The notes under the pieces: generated by a model
Seen by the model: only the letters and a program-made list of their open reading frames with translations
Told to the model about the DNA's origin: nothing
The model's database searches: none
From: Candidatus Nitrosotenuis cloacae
Lineage (GTDB): Archaea > Thermoproteota > Nitrososphaeria > Nitrososphaerales > Nitrosopumilaceae
NCBI RefSeq assembly: GCF_026768455.1
Contig: NZ_JAPPVQ010000001.1
Span: forward strand, 1 to 61,592
Direction of reading: 5' to 3'
Length of the DNA stretch: 61,592 nucleotides
Program-made: the position numbers and the translations under genes
Part shown: piece after piece, positions 1-9,701 of the stretch
How positions within the stretch are numbered: the first letter of the stretch is position 1
Layout: every line of letters starts with the position of its first letter

Positions 1-2
1 AC

Positions 3-980
3 GTCGTGTCACTTGGAACCGCGGATGCATCTGATTCCGTACTAATTGCAACAGTGACCAGCGACGCACCGGACAAGTTCCCTCTAGGCGAGACCGTCAT
101 AACCTGGACTGCGACCGATTCTTCTGGAAACAATTCCACTGCTACTCAAAAGATTACTCTAGTTGACACCACCGCACCAGTTATTGTCGCACCACAAGAC
201 CTCACATTTGAGGCAACATCCGCATCCGATAACATGGTAAGCATCACGGTGCCAGACGCAACTGACTCTGTCAGCGCAGTCAACATCTCAAGCGACGCCC
301 CATCAACATTTGCGCTAGGCCAGACAACGGTCACCTGGACTGCAACAGATGAGGCAGGAAATGTATCCACTGCTACCCAAAAGATCACAGTAGTGGATAC
401 CACCGCTCCAAACCTCTCAATTCCAGAAAACATCGTAATTGACGCAGTATCGCTTATGACGCCTGTCACAGTTGGTACCCCGACTGCAACGGATCTCACT
501 GATGATTTACCAAAGATAACCAGCGACGCACCAAATTCATTCCCGCTTGGACAAACCTTGGTGACATGGTTTGCTGAAGATAAATTTGGCAACTCTGTAA
601 CTCATACACAGACAGTTACTGTAGAAGCGTGTGGAAAGCCAGAATCAGCATACAACAAGATTGTCGGAGAAGAGGACGACGACATCCTAATTGGAACAAA
701 TCTTGCCGACCTGATAATCACGCTTGGTGGTGACGACATCATATCTGGAGAAAAGGGAAATGACTGCATACTTGCAGGAGACGGTGACGACATCATATAT
801 GGAAATGAGGGCAACGACATGATCAACGGTGGAGACGGAGCGGACATACTCAAGGGACAGTCTGGCAACGACGTCCTTATCAGCTCGACCGGTGTGGATA
901 TAATTGACGGCGGAGACGACAACGACTCTTGCATCGTATCTGAGCAAGATGGCGACATTACCATCAAGTGCGAGTCATAA
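3..980 (+). CDS. HYR-domain and RTX-repeat surface protein (5' partial)
   Basis: The reading frame is open to the left edge, so this is the C-terminal part of a larger protein; the GTG at 6 need not be a start. About 2.5 HYR (hyalin, Ig-like) repeats are visible, each ending in a block like LGQTTVTWTATDEAGN followed by VDTTAP. After these come glycine/aspartate nonapeptides of the RTX type (GGDDIISGEKGND, GDGDDIIYGNEGND), which in this family bind calcium in a beta-roll. The tail has two cysteines and no membrane anchor. HYR plus RTX suggests a secreted or cell-surface adhesive protein. The substrate is unknown. Repeat families are certain, the cellular role is inferred. Confidence 0.85.
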   Translation, partial: VVSLGTADASDSVLIATVTSDAPDKFPLGETVITWTATDSSGNNSTATQKITLVDTTAPVIVAPQDLTFEATSASDNMVSITVPDATDSVSAVNISSDAPSTFALGQTTVTWTATDEAGNVSTATQKITVVDTTAPNLSIPENIVIDAVSLMTPVTVGTPTATDLTDDLPKITSDAPNSFPLGQTLVTWFAEDKFGNSVTHTQTVTVEACGKPESAYNKIVGEEDDDILIGTNLADLIITLGGDDIISGEKGNDCILAGDGDDIIYGNEGNDMINGGDGADILKGQSGNDVLISSTGVDIIDGGDDNDSCIVSEQDGDITIKCES

Positions 981-1046
981 CATGCCTGTGGAATCTGAAC
1001 AAAAACAGATCCACGATTAATAAAGAACAAAAAATCACACCAATCA

Positions 1047-2324
1047 TTGCCAAAGTCAAAATCTCTCTTTGAGACCGCAAAAAGAGTAATCCCGTCCGGA
1101 GTAACAAGCCCCGTGCGGTATTATGAGCCGTATCCATTCTTTGCAAAAAAAGCAAGCGGAAGCTCGATTTGGGATGTGGATGGAAACAAGTACATCGACT
1201 TTTGCTACGGTTACGGTGCAATGTTGCTAGGACACAGAAGAGAGGAGGTCGTATCTGCGGTGAGACGCCAGCTGGATGTGGGCACATTGTATGGCACACC
1301 AACCGACCTTGAGGTGGATCTTGCGGATCTGCTGCGCAGAGCGTACCCATCAATGAGCAAGGTCCGACTGGTAAACACCGGCTCTGAGGCAACAATGACT
1401 GCAATCCGACTTGCAAGAGGGATTACAAAAAAGAAAAAGATAATCAAGTTTGAGGGGTGCTATCACGGAGCTCACGAATCAATGCTGGTAAAGGCCGGCT
1501 CAGGTTCAGCACACAATGGAATCTCTGTATCTGACGGCGTGCCGCAGGATTTTACAAAAAACACAATCGTAGTACAATACAACAACATCGAACAGCTAGA
1601 TGAGGTGATCTCAAAGAACAAGGATGTGGCCGGAGTCATAGTGGAGCCTGTACTTGGCAATATGGGTCTAATACTGCCTCAGAAAAACTATCTCTCTGAA
1701 ATGCGGAAGCTCACAAAACAGCATGACATCCCGTTGATATTTGACGAGATCATCACTGGATTTAGGATGTCGCTTGGAGGGGCACAGCAGTATTTTGGAA
1801 TAAAGCCAGATATTACGACACTTGGCAAGTCTCTGAGTAACGGATTTGTAATATCTGCTGTTGGCGGAAGGCGTGACATAATGGACCAGCTTGCACCTGG
1901 GGGCAAGGTGTACGAGGCAAGTACGTTTGCCGGAAACCCGATCTCAGTAGCAGCTGCAACTGCCTCGGTTAAGACCATGAAAAAACTCCAGAACAAACTA
2001 TATCCAAAACTTGAAAAATACTGTGGCAAGTTATCCAAAGCAATAGGCGAAATCGCGCACGACTTTAAAATTCCCCACCAAGTAAATTCGATATCGTCGA
2101 TGTTTCAGATCTTCTTTACTGACGTGCCGGTGGTGGACTATGCAACATCCAAAAGATCTGACACAAAAAAATTCCACGCCCTGTTCTCACATCTGCTGAA
2201 AAAGGGCATATTCATCGCCCCATCCCAGTATGAGACTGGATTTTTCTCTCTTGCACACACCGAGTCTGATCTGAGCAAGACAACAAGCGCCTACGAATAC
2301 GCGCTAAAAATGGTGAAGTCATGA
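1047..2324 (+). CDS. hemL: Glutamate-1-semialdehyde 2,1-aminomutase
   Basis: PLP enzyme that converts glutamate-1-semialdehyde to 5-aminolevulinate, the second step of the C5 tetrapyrrole pathway. The 425 residues match the family length. Visible are GSEATMTAIRLARG (substrate/PLP phosphate region), DEIITGFR (the Asp that pairs with the PLP pyridine N) and TTLGKSLSNGF, whose K261 is the Schiff-base lysine. The start is TTG at 1047, supported by a TATA-like ATTAATAAAG centred near 1020 (leaderless). It heads a four-gene operon with hemC, cobA and hemD, each overlapping the next by 4 bases. hemA, which makes its substrate, is on the opposite strand at 17361-18617. Confidence 0.96.
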   Translation: MPKSKSLFETAKRVIPSGVTSPVRYYEPYPFFAKKASGSSIWDVDGNKYIDFCYGYGAMLLGHRREEVVSAVRRQLDVGTLYGTPTDLEVDLADLLRRAYPSMSKVRLVNTGSEATMTAIRLARGITKKKKIIKFEGCYHGAHESMLVKAGSGSAHNGISVSDGVPQDFTKNTIVVQYNNIEQLDEVISKNKDVAGVIVEPVLGNMGLILPQKNYLSEMRKLTKQHDIPLIFDEIITGFRMSLGGAQQYFGIKPDITTLGKSLSNGFVISAVGGRRDIMDQLAPGGKVYEASTFAGNPISVAAATASVKTMKKLQNKLYPKLEKYCGKLSKAIGEIAHDFKIPHQVNSISSMFQIFFTDVPVVDYATSKRSDTKKFHALFSHLLKKGIFIAPSQYETGFFSLAHTESDLSKTTSAYEYALKMVKS

Positions 2325-3253
2325 AGTTTATTCTAGGCACAAGGGGCAGTCAGCTATCAATTGCACAGACAAACTGGATAGTCTCGGAATTAAAAAAGAA
2401 AAACCCGGAACACGAATTTGAGATTGTAACAATTAAAACCAAGGGTGACACAGACGCAAGGCCGCTGTTTACCATCGATCAAAAGGGGATATTTGAAAAA
2501 GAAATCGACAAGGCAGTAGCAGACAAACAGATCGACTTTGCAGTTCACAGCCTCAAGGACGTCCCATCGACTCTGATGGAAAACCTCGTGCTTGGATGCG
2601 TTCCTGCACGTGAGGATGTAAACGACGTCCTGATCACAAACAGCGGGCACACGCTGCAAACAATTCCTGCAAACTCTGTGGTTGGTACGAGCAGCCTGCG
2701 GCGTGCAGTACAGATATCTAGAATAAGAAAGGACCTAACGGTAAAGTCAATACGCGGAAACATAGAAACTAGGATAAAAAAAGTACAGGACGGCAACTAT
2801 GACGGAATAGTGCTGGCGCAAGCAGGAATACGACGACTCGGCATAAACGTAAAGCATTCCAAGCTCTCCACATCTGATTTTCCACCATCTCCAGGACAGG
2901 GAGCAATAGGTATAGTTTGTAGGTCCGATGACAGTAACACACAGAAGATGCTGAGAACAATTGAGGATGAGGACACACGCACAGCAGTTGAAGCAGAGCG
3001 TGCACTGTCCACCTTTGTGGACTCTGGATGCCGATTTCCAGTAGGCGCGTACGGCCAGGTAATCGGAACTTCTATGAACCTAACCGTAGTTGCATACTCT
3101 ATTGACGGAGAAAAGGCAATCACTGTGCAAAAGACAGGAAGCAGATCTGACCCACATGCCCTCGGCAAGGCTGCAGCAGAGGAGCTCCAGCAAAAAGGTG
3201 TCCAGGAACTGGCTGCCAACTGGAGAGAAAAACTAGAGGAGTGGAATAGATGA
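2321..3253 (+). CDS. hemC: Hydroxymethylbilane synthase (porphobilinogen deaminase)
   Basis: Condenses four porphobilinogen molecules into hydroxymethylbilane. The N-terminus MKFILGTRGSQLSIAQTN, the block VHSLKDVPS and the arginine-rich GTSSLRRAVQISRIR are family hallmarks. C237 in DSGCRFPVGAYG is the predicted attachment point of the dipyrromethane cofactor. The length of 310 residues is normal. The ATG at 2321 overlaps the hemL stop as ATGA, and the same overlap couples it to cobA downstream, implying translational coupling within the operon. Confidence 0.97.
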   Translation: MKFILGTRGSQLSIAQTNWIVSELKKKNPEHEFEIVTIKTKGDTDARPLFTIDQKGIFEKEIDKAVADKQIDFAVHSLKDVPSTLMENLVLGCVPAREDVNDVLITNSGHTLQTIPANSVVGTSSLRRAVQISRIRKDLTVKSIRGNIETRIKKVQDGNYDGIVLAQAGIRRLGINVKHSKLSTSDFPPSPGQGAIGIVCRSDDSNTQKMLRTIEDEDTRTAVEAERALSTFVDSGCRFPVGAYGQVIGTSMNLTVVAYSIDGEKAITVQKTGSRSDPHALGKAAAEELQQKGVQELAANWREKLEEWNR

Positions 3254-3990
3254 GCGGAACGGTATACCTTGTAGGTGCAGGACCTGGAGATGAAAAACTC
3301 ATCACGGTACGCGCAGTCGAACTAATCAAGAGCGCAGATGCAGTGCTGTATGACCGACTGGTAAGCGACAAGATAGTCGCACTGATACCAAAAAAGGCAC
3401 ACAAAGTCTACGTCGGGCGAGAGGTCGGAGACGACTACAAGCACCAAGACTCTACAAACAAGATGATGGTGGATCTGGCAAAAAAGCACAAGCGCGTAGT
3501 GCGACTGAAGGGTGGAGATCCTTTCATCTTTGGAAGGGGCGGCGAGGAAGCAGAATACCTAAGAAAATACAAAATAAAGTTTGAAATCATTCCGGGAATT
3601 ACATCTGGAATCGGCTCTGCAGTGTACTCTGGGATACCACTGACGCACCGCAAATACTCGTCATCCGTCGTGTTCGTAACGGGACATGAGGATCCTATGA
3701 AGACAAAGTCTCCTGTAAGGTGGAGGACACTGGCAAAATCAGTTGAGACAATCGTGATAATGATGGGGCTCTCAAGGATTGGAATAATATCAAAAGAACT
3801 CATTGCGGGCGGGCTGGCAAAAAGCACCCCTGTGGCAGTAATTCAGAACGGAACCACAACAAAACATCGACTTGTAGTGGGTACTCTTTCCAATATTGAA
3901 AAGAAAATCCAACAAAACCAGATAACTCCGCCGTCAATAATTATAATAGGTAACGTAGTAAAACTCCACAAAACCGTGGGATGGAAATGA
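3250..3990 (+). CDS. cobA: Uroporphyrinogen-III C-methyltransferase (SUMT)
   Basis: SAM-dependent methylation of uroporphyrinogen III at C2 and C7 to give precorrin-2, the branch point to siroheme, cobalamin and, with siroheme decarboxylase, heme. Family motifs are GAGPGDEKLITVRAVELI at the N-terminus and VRLKGGDPFIFGRGGEE in the middle; the GxGPGD and GGDPxxFGRGxEE blocks form the SAM/tetrapyrrole site. The 246 residues correspond to a stand-alone SUMT without a CysG dehydrogenase fusion; that partner is the separate gene at 18614. It overlaps hemC by 4 bases and is followed by hemD, so substrate maker and user are co-transcribed. Confidence 0.96.
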   Translation: MSGTVYLVGAGPGDEKLITVRAVELIKSADAVLYDRLVSDKIVALIPKKAHKVYVGREVGDDYKHQDSTNKMMVDLAKKHKRVVRLKGGDPFIFGRGGEEAEYLRKYKIKFEIIPGITSGIGSAVYSGIPLTHRKYSSSVVFVTGHEDPMKTKSPVRWRTLAKSVETIVIMMGLSRIGIISKELIAGGLAKSTPVAVIQNGTTTKHRLVVGTLSNIEKKIQQNQITPPSIIIIGNVVKLHKTVGWK

Positions 3991-4787
3991 TTTCAGGAAA
4001 AACAATCGCAATAACTCGCTCAAAGGAAGACTCGGCAGAATTCATCGAGCTGGCAACAAAGGAGAATGCAATCCCGATATTGCTTCCAACAATCGAGCTT
4101 GTCAGCAAGGGAGACAAAATCGTCGACGAGTTCCTATCAGACGTTGCCGAATTCAATCCTGATTACTCTGTGTTTATGAGCTCAAAAGCAGTCAAATTGC
4201 TGTTTGACGTGGCAAAAAACCACTCAAAATACCGCGATCTGCAGCTTGCAATAGCAAACACGACTGTCATGGCAGTGGGGCCAAAGACAAAGGATGCGCT
4301 GGAAAAGGAGGGCATACGCGTTGCACACATGCCCACTAGGTACTCGTCCGTGGGCGTGGGGGAGATGTTTACCAGGCTCAACGCCGTAGGAAAAAAGGTA
4401 ATTGTGCCACGAAGCGGCGCGTCAACTGAGTTTCTGGCAAATCTTCTAAAAAAGATCGGATTGATAGTAAAAGAAAACTATCTGTATGACGTACAAGCCT
4501 CCTCCAATACTGATCAGTGGGCAGGATTCAAGCAGAGTTTTTCACAAAATAAAATTGATGGAATTGTATTCACCAGTGCGTCATCTGTCCGCGGATTTTT
4601 TGAAATCATGCTAAAAGAATTCACGCAATCTGATCTTGTAAAACAAATGCAGAAGGTGCAGGTGGTAGCCATCGGGCCGTTCACCGCCGAGGAACTAAAA
4701 AAATTCAATGCGGAAACTAGAATTGCGGATGTGCACACCGTGCCCGGTGCATTTGAAGCTATGAAAAATATTTTTTCGTTAGCTTAA
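3987..4787 (+). CDS. hemD: Uroporphyrinogen-III synthase
   Basis: Cyclises hydroxymethylbilane with inversion of ring D. This family is poorly conserved, but ITRSKEDSAEFIELA at the start, FMSSKAVKLLFD, a VIVPRSGAS block and GIVFTSASSVRGFFE followed by VVAIGPFTAEELKK form the usual two-lobe pattern. Two in-frame ATGs exist at 3981 and 3987; I prefer 3987 because it gives the same ATGA overlap seen at the other junctions of the operon. Last gene of hemL-hemC-cobA-hemD; the 73-base gap after it holds the sufB promoter. Confidence 0.9.
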   Translation: MISGKTIAITRSKEDSAEFIELATKENAIPILLPTIELVSKGDKIVDEFLSDVAEFNPDYSVFMSSKAVKLLFDVAKNHSKYRDLQLAIANTTVMAVGPKTKDALEKEGIRVAHMPTRYSSVGVGEMFTRLNAVGKKVIVPRSGASTEFLANLLKKIGLIVKENYLYDVQASSNTDQWAGFKQSFSQNKIDGIVFTSASSVRGFFEIMLKEFTQSDLVKQMQKVQVVAIGPFTAEELKKFNAETRIADVHTVPGAFEAMKNIFSLA

Positions 4788-4841
4788 GCTACATTAGCTC
4801 TACCTACTCCGTAAAACAGCTAGTAAACAGTGTATAATCTA

Positions 4842-4849
4842 TTTATAAG
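4842..4849 (+). promoter_or_regulatory. TATA box of the suf operon
   Basis: TTTATAAG lies in an AT-rich stretch and is centred about 25 bases before the ATG at 4870. It fits a leaderless transcript starting at that ATG rather than at the upstream in-frame TTG at 4861. Confidence 0.65.
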
Positions 4850-4869
4850 ATAACGAACTCTTGCAAGTT

Positions 4870-6270
4870 ATGACGTCAGAAAATCTCGAGATGGATTATT
4901 CAAAATATGATTTTAAAGATTCAACTGAGATGTATGTTCATCTCAGCAAAAAAGGACTCTCAAGAGAGGTTGTAACTGAGATCAGCAGAATGAAGGGCGA
5001 GCCGCAATGGATGCTCGACTTTAGACTCCGAGCATATGATGTCTTCATGAAAAAGCCGATGCCAAAATGGGGCCCTGACCTTGGAGCAATTGATTTTCAA
5101 AATATCTACTATTATGCAAAAGCATCAGAAAAGACGGAGAAAAACTGGGACGACGTTCCAGCAGACGTAAAAAAGACGTTTGATAAACTAGGAATTCCTG
5201 AGGCAGAAAAAAAATTCCTTGCAGGAGTGGGCGCACAGTACGAATCCGAAGTTGTATACCACAACCTGAGAGAGGACCTTGCAAAGAAAGGCGTCATCTT
5301 CAAGGATACCGATACCGCACTAAAAGAACACCCTGAGATTTTCAAGAAATTCTTTGGCAAAGTAATCCCGCCGGAGGACAACAAGTTTGCAGCACTAAAC
5401 AGCGCCGTGTGGAGCGGAGGTTCATTCATCTACATCCCGCCTGGAGTCAAAGTAGACATGCCACTGCAGGCATACTTTAGAATCAACGCAGAGAACATCG
5501 GGCAGTTCGAGAGAACGCTGATCATCGCAGATGAGGGATCCGAGGTACACTACATCGAGGGATGCACGGCACCGGTATATTCATCAGAATCACTGCACTC
5601 TGCAGTAGTGGAATTAATCGCACACAAGGATGCAAAACTGAGATACACAACAATCCAGAACTGGAGCAGCGATGTATACAACTTGGTCACAAAGAGGGCC
5701 TATGCATATCAGGGAGCAACAGTGGAATGGATTGACGGAAACATAGGCAGCAAGATAACCATGAAATATCCTGGAATTTATCTACTCGAGCCGCAAGCAC
5801 ACGGCGAGACACTATCAATTGCATTTGCAGGAAAGAACCAGCACCAAGACACAGGAGCAAAGATGGTTCACCTCGCACCCCACACCACATCTAGGACGAC
5901 ATCAAAATCTGTCAGCCGCCTCAACGGCAGGACAACGTACAGGGGACTACTTCACGTGGGCAAGGGCGCAACAGACGTCAAGGCATCCGTAAGATGCGAC
6001 GCATTGCTGCTTGACGACACATCCAAGACGGACACATACCCGTACATGGAGATTAACCAAGAGGATGCAACGGTAACACATGAGGCTACGGTCGGAAAGA
6101 TAGGGGACGAGCAGATCTTCTATCTGATGACTAGGGGATTCTCAGAAGAAGAAGCACTCACATTGATTGTAAACGGATTCATGGAACCATTCACAAAAGA
6201 ACTTCCAATGGAATATGCTGTTGAACTCAACAGACTCATAAAACTAGAGATGGACGATTCAGTAGGATAA
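4870..6270 (+). CDS. sufB: SufB, Fe-S cluster assembly scaffold
   Basis: Scaffold subunit of the SufBCD complex, where Fe-S clusters are built in the cytosol. The protein of about 466 residues has the SufB signature from [16 protein letters not shown] through [39 protein letters not shown] and the C-terminal [19 protein letters not shown]-like block with EEA. The ORF opens at a TTG (4861), but the TATA box at 4842-4849 points to the ATG at 4870. First gene of sufB-sufD-Rieske-sufS-sufU; sufC, the ATPase, is not here but at 24267. A T-rich run (CTCTTTTTGTTGTT) just after its stop might cause partial termination before sufD. Confidence 0.96.
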   Translation: MTSENLEMDYSKYDFKDSTEMYVHLSKKGLSREVVTEISRMKGEPQWMLDFRLRAYDVFMKKPMPKWGPDLGAIDFQNIYYYAKASEKTEKNWDDVPADVKKTFDKLGIPEAEKKFLAGVGAQYESEVVYHNLREDLAKKGVIFKDTDTALKEHPEIFKKFFGKVIPPEDNKFAALNSAVWSGGSFIYIPPGVKVDMPLQAYFRINAENIGQFERTLIIADEGSEVHYIEGCTAPVYSSESLHSAVVELIAHKDAKLRYTTIQNWSSDVYNLVTKRAYAYQGATVEWIDGNIGSKITMKYPGIYLLEPQAHGETLSIAFAGKNQHQDTGAKMVHLAPHTTSRTTSKSVSRLNGRTTYRGLLHVGKGATDVKASVRCDALLLDDTSKTDTYPYMEINQEDATVTHEATVGKIGDEQIFYLMTRGFSEEEALTLIVNGFMEPFTKELPMEYAVELNRLIKLEMDDSVG

Positions 6271-6297
6271 CCTCCTCAATCTCTTTTTGTTGTTAAA

Positions 6298-7698
6298 ATG
6301 CAAACACTCGCGCTATCCACAATCAATCCGGGTCACGTAGACGATATCTCATCATCGAAGAATGAGCCGGAATGGCTAAAGCAGTTCCGCAAAAACTCAT
6401 TCTCGATTTATCAGGAACTTCCACCGGAGGTGTCGCCGCTGTACAACAAGTACACCGACGCAAAGAGGATGGACTCATCCCAGATATCGCTTGCAATCTC
6501 ACCAAAGGGAACCGTGTTTGACGCACTCAAGCCGCGACTTGACGAGCTGAAAAACGAGATGCACATCATTCAGGCCGGCTCTGATATCTTTAGAATAAAC
6601 ATCCCAGACGAGCTAAAGTCAAAGGGACTTGTCATCTCGTCAATCTATGACGCCATTAAAACAGACGGGGATCTTGTGAGGAGAATACTGGAATCCAGCG
6701 ACCCAAAAGAGGACAAGTACACGGCGCTAAACCACGCAGTGTTTGATTCCGGCATATTCATAAAAATCCCAAAAAACATGGTGCTTGAAAAACCAATACA
6801 CATCGTCTCATCTATTTCACCTGATGGAAACTCTACAGTATCTAGGAATATAGTGATGGCCGAGCAAAACAGCAAGGCAAGCATAGTGCAGGAGCTGTAC
6901 GCCCCAAAGGCAGCAAAGCAACAGGCATACATGGAACTGCTCACCGTTGATGCTCACCCAAACAGCAACCTGAACATGACCACATTTGAGGCACTCGACC
7001 AATCCGCAGTGAACTTTTCCACCAGATACTGCAACATACAACAGGACGCAAAGATAAACTGGTATCTCGGACTGTTCGGCTCATTATTGTCAAGATACAG
7101 AACCAACTTTTACCTCAACGGCACAGGTGCGTCTGCAGACGACGCAGAAATCGTATTTGGCGACAACGAGCAATCATTTGATCTTGCGGCAAACCTTATT
7201 CACCAAAAACCGTCCACGGAAGGCAAGGTCGTACAAAGAGCCGTACTCAAAAACAAATCTCGCTCTCTATTCAAGGGGATGATCAGAATCGTAGAGGGAG
7301 CATCACAATCAAAGTCGTTCTTGTCTGGACGATCCATACTGCTTGACAAGGACGCAAAATCAGACGCAATACCGGGACTTGAAATCCTGACAAACGATGT
7401 CAAGGCTACCCACTCTGCATCCGTTGCACAAGTGGACGAGGAGCAGATATTCTACCTTGCATGCAGGTGCCTCGGACGAGCAGAGGCAGAGCGAATCATA
7501 GTCGAGGGATTCTTGGAGCCCGTATCGCGTTCCATGTCATACCAAGTGAGGGCATGGATTGCATACCTAATAGAGTCCAAGTGGAACGGCACCGACCTTA
7601 TCCTAAAATCAGACGAAAACCTGCGCTCAATAGTTGAAGTAGAAGAGGTCCGCTACAAGGAAGCCGACCAGCTAGAGACTCACTACAAGTATCGGTGA
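6298..7698 (+). CDS. sufD: SufD-type Fe-S cluster assembly protein
   Basis: Paralogue of SufB and second beta-helix subunit of the SufBCD scaffold. The N-terminus contains EPEWLKQFRKNSF, the middle ALNHAVFDSGIFIKIPKN and the C-terminus the family block KATHSASVAQVDEEQIFYLACRCLG. It has 466 residues, unusually long and close to SufB in length compared with typical bacterial SufD, but it lacks the SufB GCTAPxY segment, so SufD is the better call. Starts at ATG 6298, 27 bases after sufB, and its stop overlaps the next start by 4 bases. Confidence 0.9.
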   Translation: MQTLALSTINPGHVDDISSSKNEPEWLKQFRKNSFSIYQELPPEVSPLYNKYTDAKRMDSSQISLAISPKGTVFDALKPRLDELKNEMHIIQAGSDIFRINIPDELKSKGLVISSIYDAIKTDGDLVRRILESSDPKEDKYTALNHAVFDSGIFIKIPKNMVLEKPIHIVSSISPDGNSTVSRNIVMAEQNSKASIVQELYAPKAAKQQAYMELLTVDAHPNSNLNMTTFEALDQSAVNFSTRYCNIQQDAKINWYLGLFGSLLSRYRTNFYLNGTGASADDAEIVFGDNEQSFDLAANLIHQKPSTEGKVVQRAVLKNKSRSLFKGMIRIVEGASQSKSFLSGRSILLDKDAKSDAIPGLEILTNDVKATHSASVAQVDEEQIFYLACRCLGRAEAERIIVEGFLEPVSRSMSYQVRAWIAYLIESKWNGTDLILKSDENLRSIVEVEEVRYKEADQLETHYKYR

Positions 7699-8012
7699 GC
7701 AAGTTGGGGCACTGGATAAAGGCATGTTCGTTGAACCAAGTCGGAAAAAACGAAATGTATGCCTTTGATTTTGAGGAAAAGCGGCTGATGATAACCAACC
7801 TGAACGGAACAATTTACGCCACTGACAGAATCTGCACACATGCAGAAGCTGATCTGTCGACCGGATTCCTCAGTGACGAAGGCGTCAGGTGCCCGTTACA
7901 TCTTTCTGTTTTCAATTTGGAAAACGGTAAACCACAAAACCCGCCAGCTGAAGAACCGTTGAAGATATACAATGTTAAAATAGATCAGGGCGAGATTTAC
8001 GTTGAGGTTTAA
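7695..8012 (+). CDS. Rieske-type [2Fe-2S] ferredoxin in suf operon
   Basis: Small soluble Rieske protein of 105 residues. The two cluster-binding boxes are RICTHAEADL (C47, H49) and RCPLHLSVF (C66, H69), separated by 16 residues as in NirD- and dioxygenase-type Rieske ferredoxins. No membrane segment or signal is seen. It starts at GTG 7695 inside the sufD stop (4-base overlap) and is followed two bases later by sufS, so it is translated with the cluster machinery. It may carry electrons for cluster assembly, but the partner cannot be told from the sequence. Confidence 0.9.
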   Translation: MSKLGHWIKACSLNQVGKNEMYAFDFEEKRLMITNLNGTIYATDRICTHAEADLSTGFLSDEGVRCPLHLSVFNLENGKPQNPPAEEPLKIYNVKIDQGEIYVEV

Positions 8013-8014
8013 TC

Positions 8015-9259
8015 ATGCAAGCTGCAATTTCTACTGAAAAAATTCGTGAAGACTTTCCAATTCTGAAGAGAAAGGTACGGAACAACAAGACCTTAGTGTA
8101 CCTGGACAATGCGGCCACCACGCAAAAGCCAGTCCAAGTGATCAACGCAATATCTGACTACTATCTGAACCACAACTCCAACATCCACCGTGCAGTGCAT
8201 GCACTAGCGGAGGAGGCAACCGAGGCATATGAGACCACCAGAAACAAGGTGGCGCAGTTTCTAAATATCAAAGACACGCAAGAGATAATATTTGTCCGAG
8301 GTACCACCGAGGCAATCAACCTTGTAGCGTATGCGTGGGGCCGACAAAATGTAAAACAGGGCGACATAGTAGTAACCACCGAATATGAACATCACAGCAA
8401 CATCGTCCCCTGGCAGCTCCTGACCCAGGAAATGGGCGCAAAGCTGGAATACATCGGAATGGATGACGACGGCAAGCTCATCTTGGATCAGCTTGACACA
8501 TACCTTGCAACAGGCAAGGTAAAGTTAGTCGCAGTAAGCCACATGTCAAACGTACTTGGCACCATAACGGACATTGATGACGTTGTAAGTCGATGCAAAA
8601 AGGCAGGGGTAAAAGTACTAGTCGACGGCGCGCAATCCGTACCACACATGAAGGTGGACGTGAGCGCGATGGGTTGCGACTTTTTCGCATTTTCAGCACA
8701 CAAGATGCTCGGACCTACGGGCGTGGGCATACTGTGGGCAAAAAAAGAGATTCTCGAGAACATGGTGCCCTTCCACGGGGGAGGTGATATGATTCGCGAG
8801 GTCCACAAGTACGAGACCACCTGGAATGATCTGCCGTACAAATTCGAGGCAGGTACTCCAAACATCGCAGACGTGATCGGATTTGCGGCAGCACTTGACT
8901 ATCTGAACAACCTTGGAATGGATTTTGTAAGGCAGCATGAGATCGAACTGACCAAATATGCGCTTGAGAAACTGTCCAAGATAAAGGGAATGAAGCTCTA
9001 TGGAACGTCCGACATGTCAAGGCGAGGAGGAGTAATATCGTTTAACTTTGCCGACATACACCCACACGACCTTGCAACCATAATTGACGAGGATGGAATC
9101 GCCATACGATCCGGCCACCACTGCGCGCAGGTCCTCATGGAGAGACTCGATGTTGCAGCAACATCTCGCGCAAGCTTTTACATTTACAACACAAAGGAAG
9201 AAGTCGACATTCTTGTTAATTCACTGCATCGCGCAGCGAGGTTGTTTAAGCTTGAGTAG
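8015..9259 (+). CDS. sufS: SufS-type cysteine desulfurase
   Basis: PLP enzyme that takes sulfur from cysteine and passes it as persulfide to the assembly scaffold. The 414-residue protein shows YLDNAATTQKP at the N-terminus, TTEYEHHSNIVPW, DGAQSVPHMKVD, the PLP lysine K230 in SAHKMLGPTGVGIL and the persulfide cysteine C370 in RSGHHCAQ. The RxGHHCA loop marks group II (SufS) enzymes, which usually need SufE or SufU; sufU follows directly and overlaps by 8 bases. Confidence 0.97.
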   Translation: MQAAISTEKIREDFPILKRKVRNNKTLVYLDNAATTQKPVQVINAISDYYLNHNSNIHRAVHALAEEATEAYETTRNKVAQFLNIKDTQEIIFVRGTTEAINLVAYAWGRQNVKQGDIVVTTEYEHHSNIVPWQLLTQEMGAKLEYIGMDDDGKLILDQLDTYLATGKVKLVAVSHMSNVLGTITDIDDVVSRCKKAGVKVLVDGAQSVPHMKVDVSAMGCDFFAFSAHKMLGPTGVGILWAKKEILENMVPFHGGGDMIREVHKYETTWNDLPYKFEAGTPNIADVIGFAAALDYLNNLGMDFVRQHEIELTKYALEKLSKIKGMKLYGTSDMSRRGGVISFNFADIHPHDLATIIDEDGIAIRSGHHCAQVLMERLDVAATSRASFYIYNTKEEVDILVNSLHRAARLFKLE

Positions 9260-9692
9260 CAACGCAGACATCTACCATGAGATGATAGTAGAATATTCGA
9301 GGCATCCTGCCAATTTTGGCAAAATTGAGAACGCGGACGTGACATACCACGACAGCAACCCGCTATGCGGAGACAGCATTGACATCTTCATGAATGTCTC
9401 TGACAACAAGATATCTGATATCAAGTTCAACGGACGTGGCTGCGCAATCTGCATGGCGTGCTCGTCCGTACTCACCGAAATAGTGAAGGGAAAGACGATA
9501 GATGAGGCTCAAAAAATACAAAAAAACGATGTGCTTGGCGAGCTAGGCCTGGAAAACCTACAGGCAGTCCGAATAAAATGCGCACTGCTCTCATTAAAGG
9601 TCTTCAAGTATGGGCTTTACACATATCTTGCCAGCAAGCTCAAGTCGGCAGACGCGGATACCTTAAAACAAGAAGCCTCATCGCTGTATTAG
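9252..9692 (+). CDS. sufU: SufU-type sulfur-transfer / IscU-like protein
   Basis: Zinc-dependent sulfur acceptor that works with SufS. The open frame extends to 9084 inside sufS, but homology begins at SSNADIYHEMIVEYSRHP, and TTG 9252 gives a 146-residue protein with an 8-base overlap. Zinc ligands of SufU are all present: C39 and D41 in NPLCGDSID, C64 in GRGCAICMACSSVL (C67 and C70 follow) and C110 in RIKCALLSLKVF. The long insertion between the second and third ligand regions is the SufU, not IscU, arrangement. Confidence 0.9.
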   Translation: MSSNADIYHEMIVEYSRHPANFGKIENADVTYHDSNPLCGDSIDIFMNVSDNKISDIKFNGRGCAICMACSSVLTEIVKGKTIDEAQKIQKNDVLGELGLENLQAVRIKCALLSLKVFKYGLYTYLASKLKSADADTLKQEASSLY

Positions 9693-9701
9693 GTGCACAA
9701 A

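Noticed and set aside
9084-9251. N-terminal extension of SufU
   Set aside because: This part lies inside sufS in another frame; SufU homology begins at 9252.
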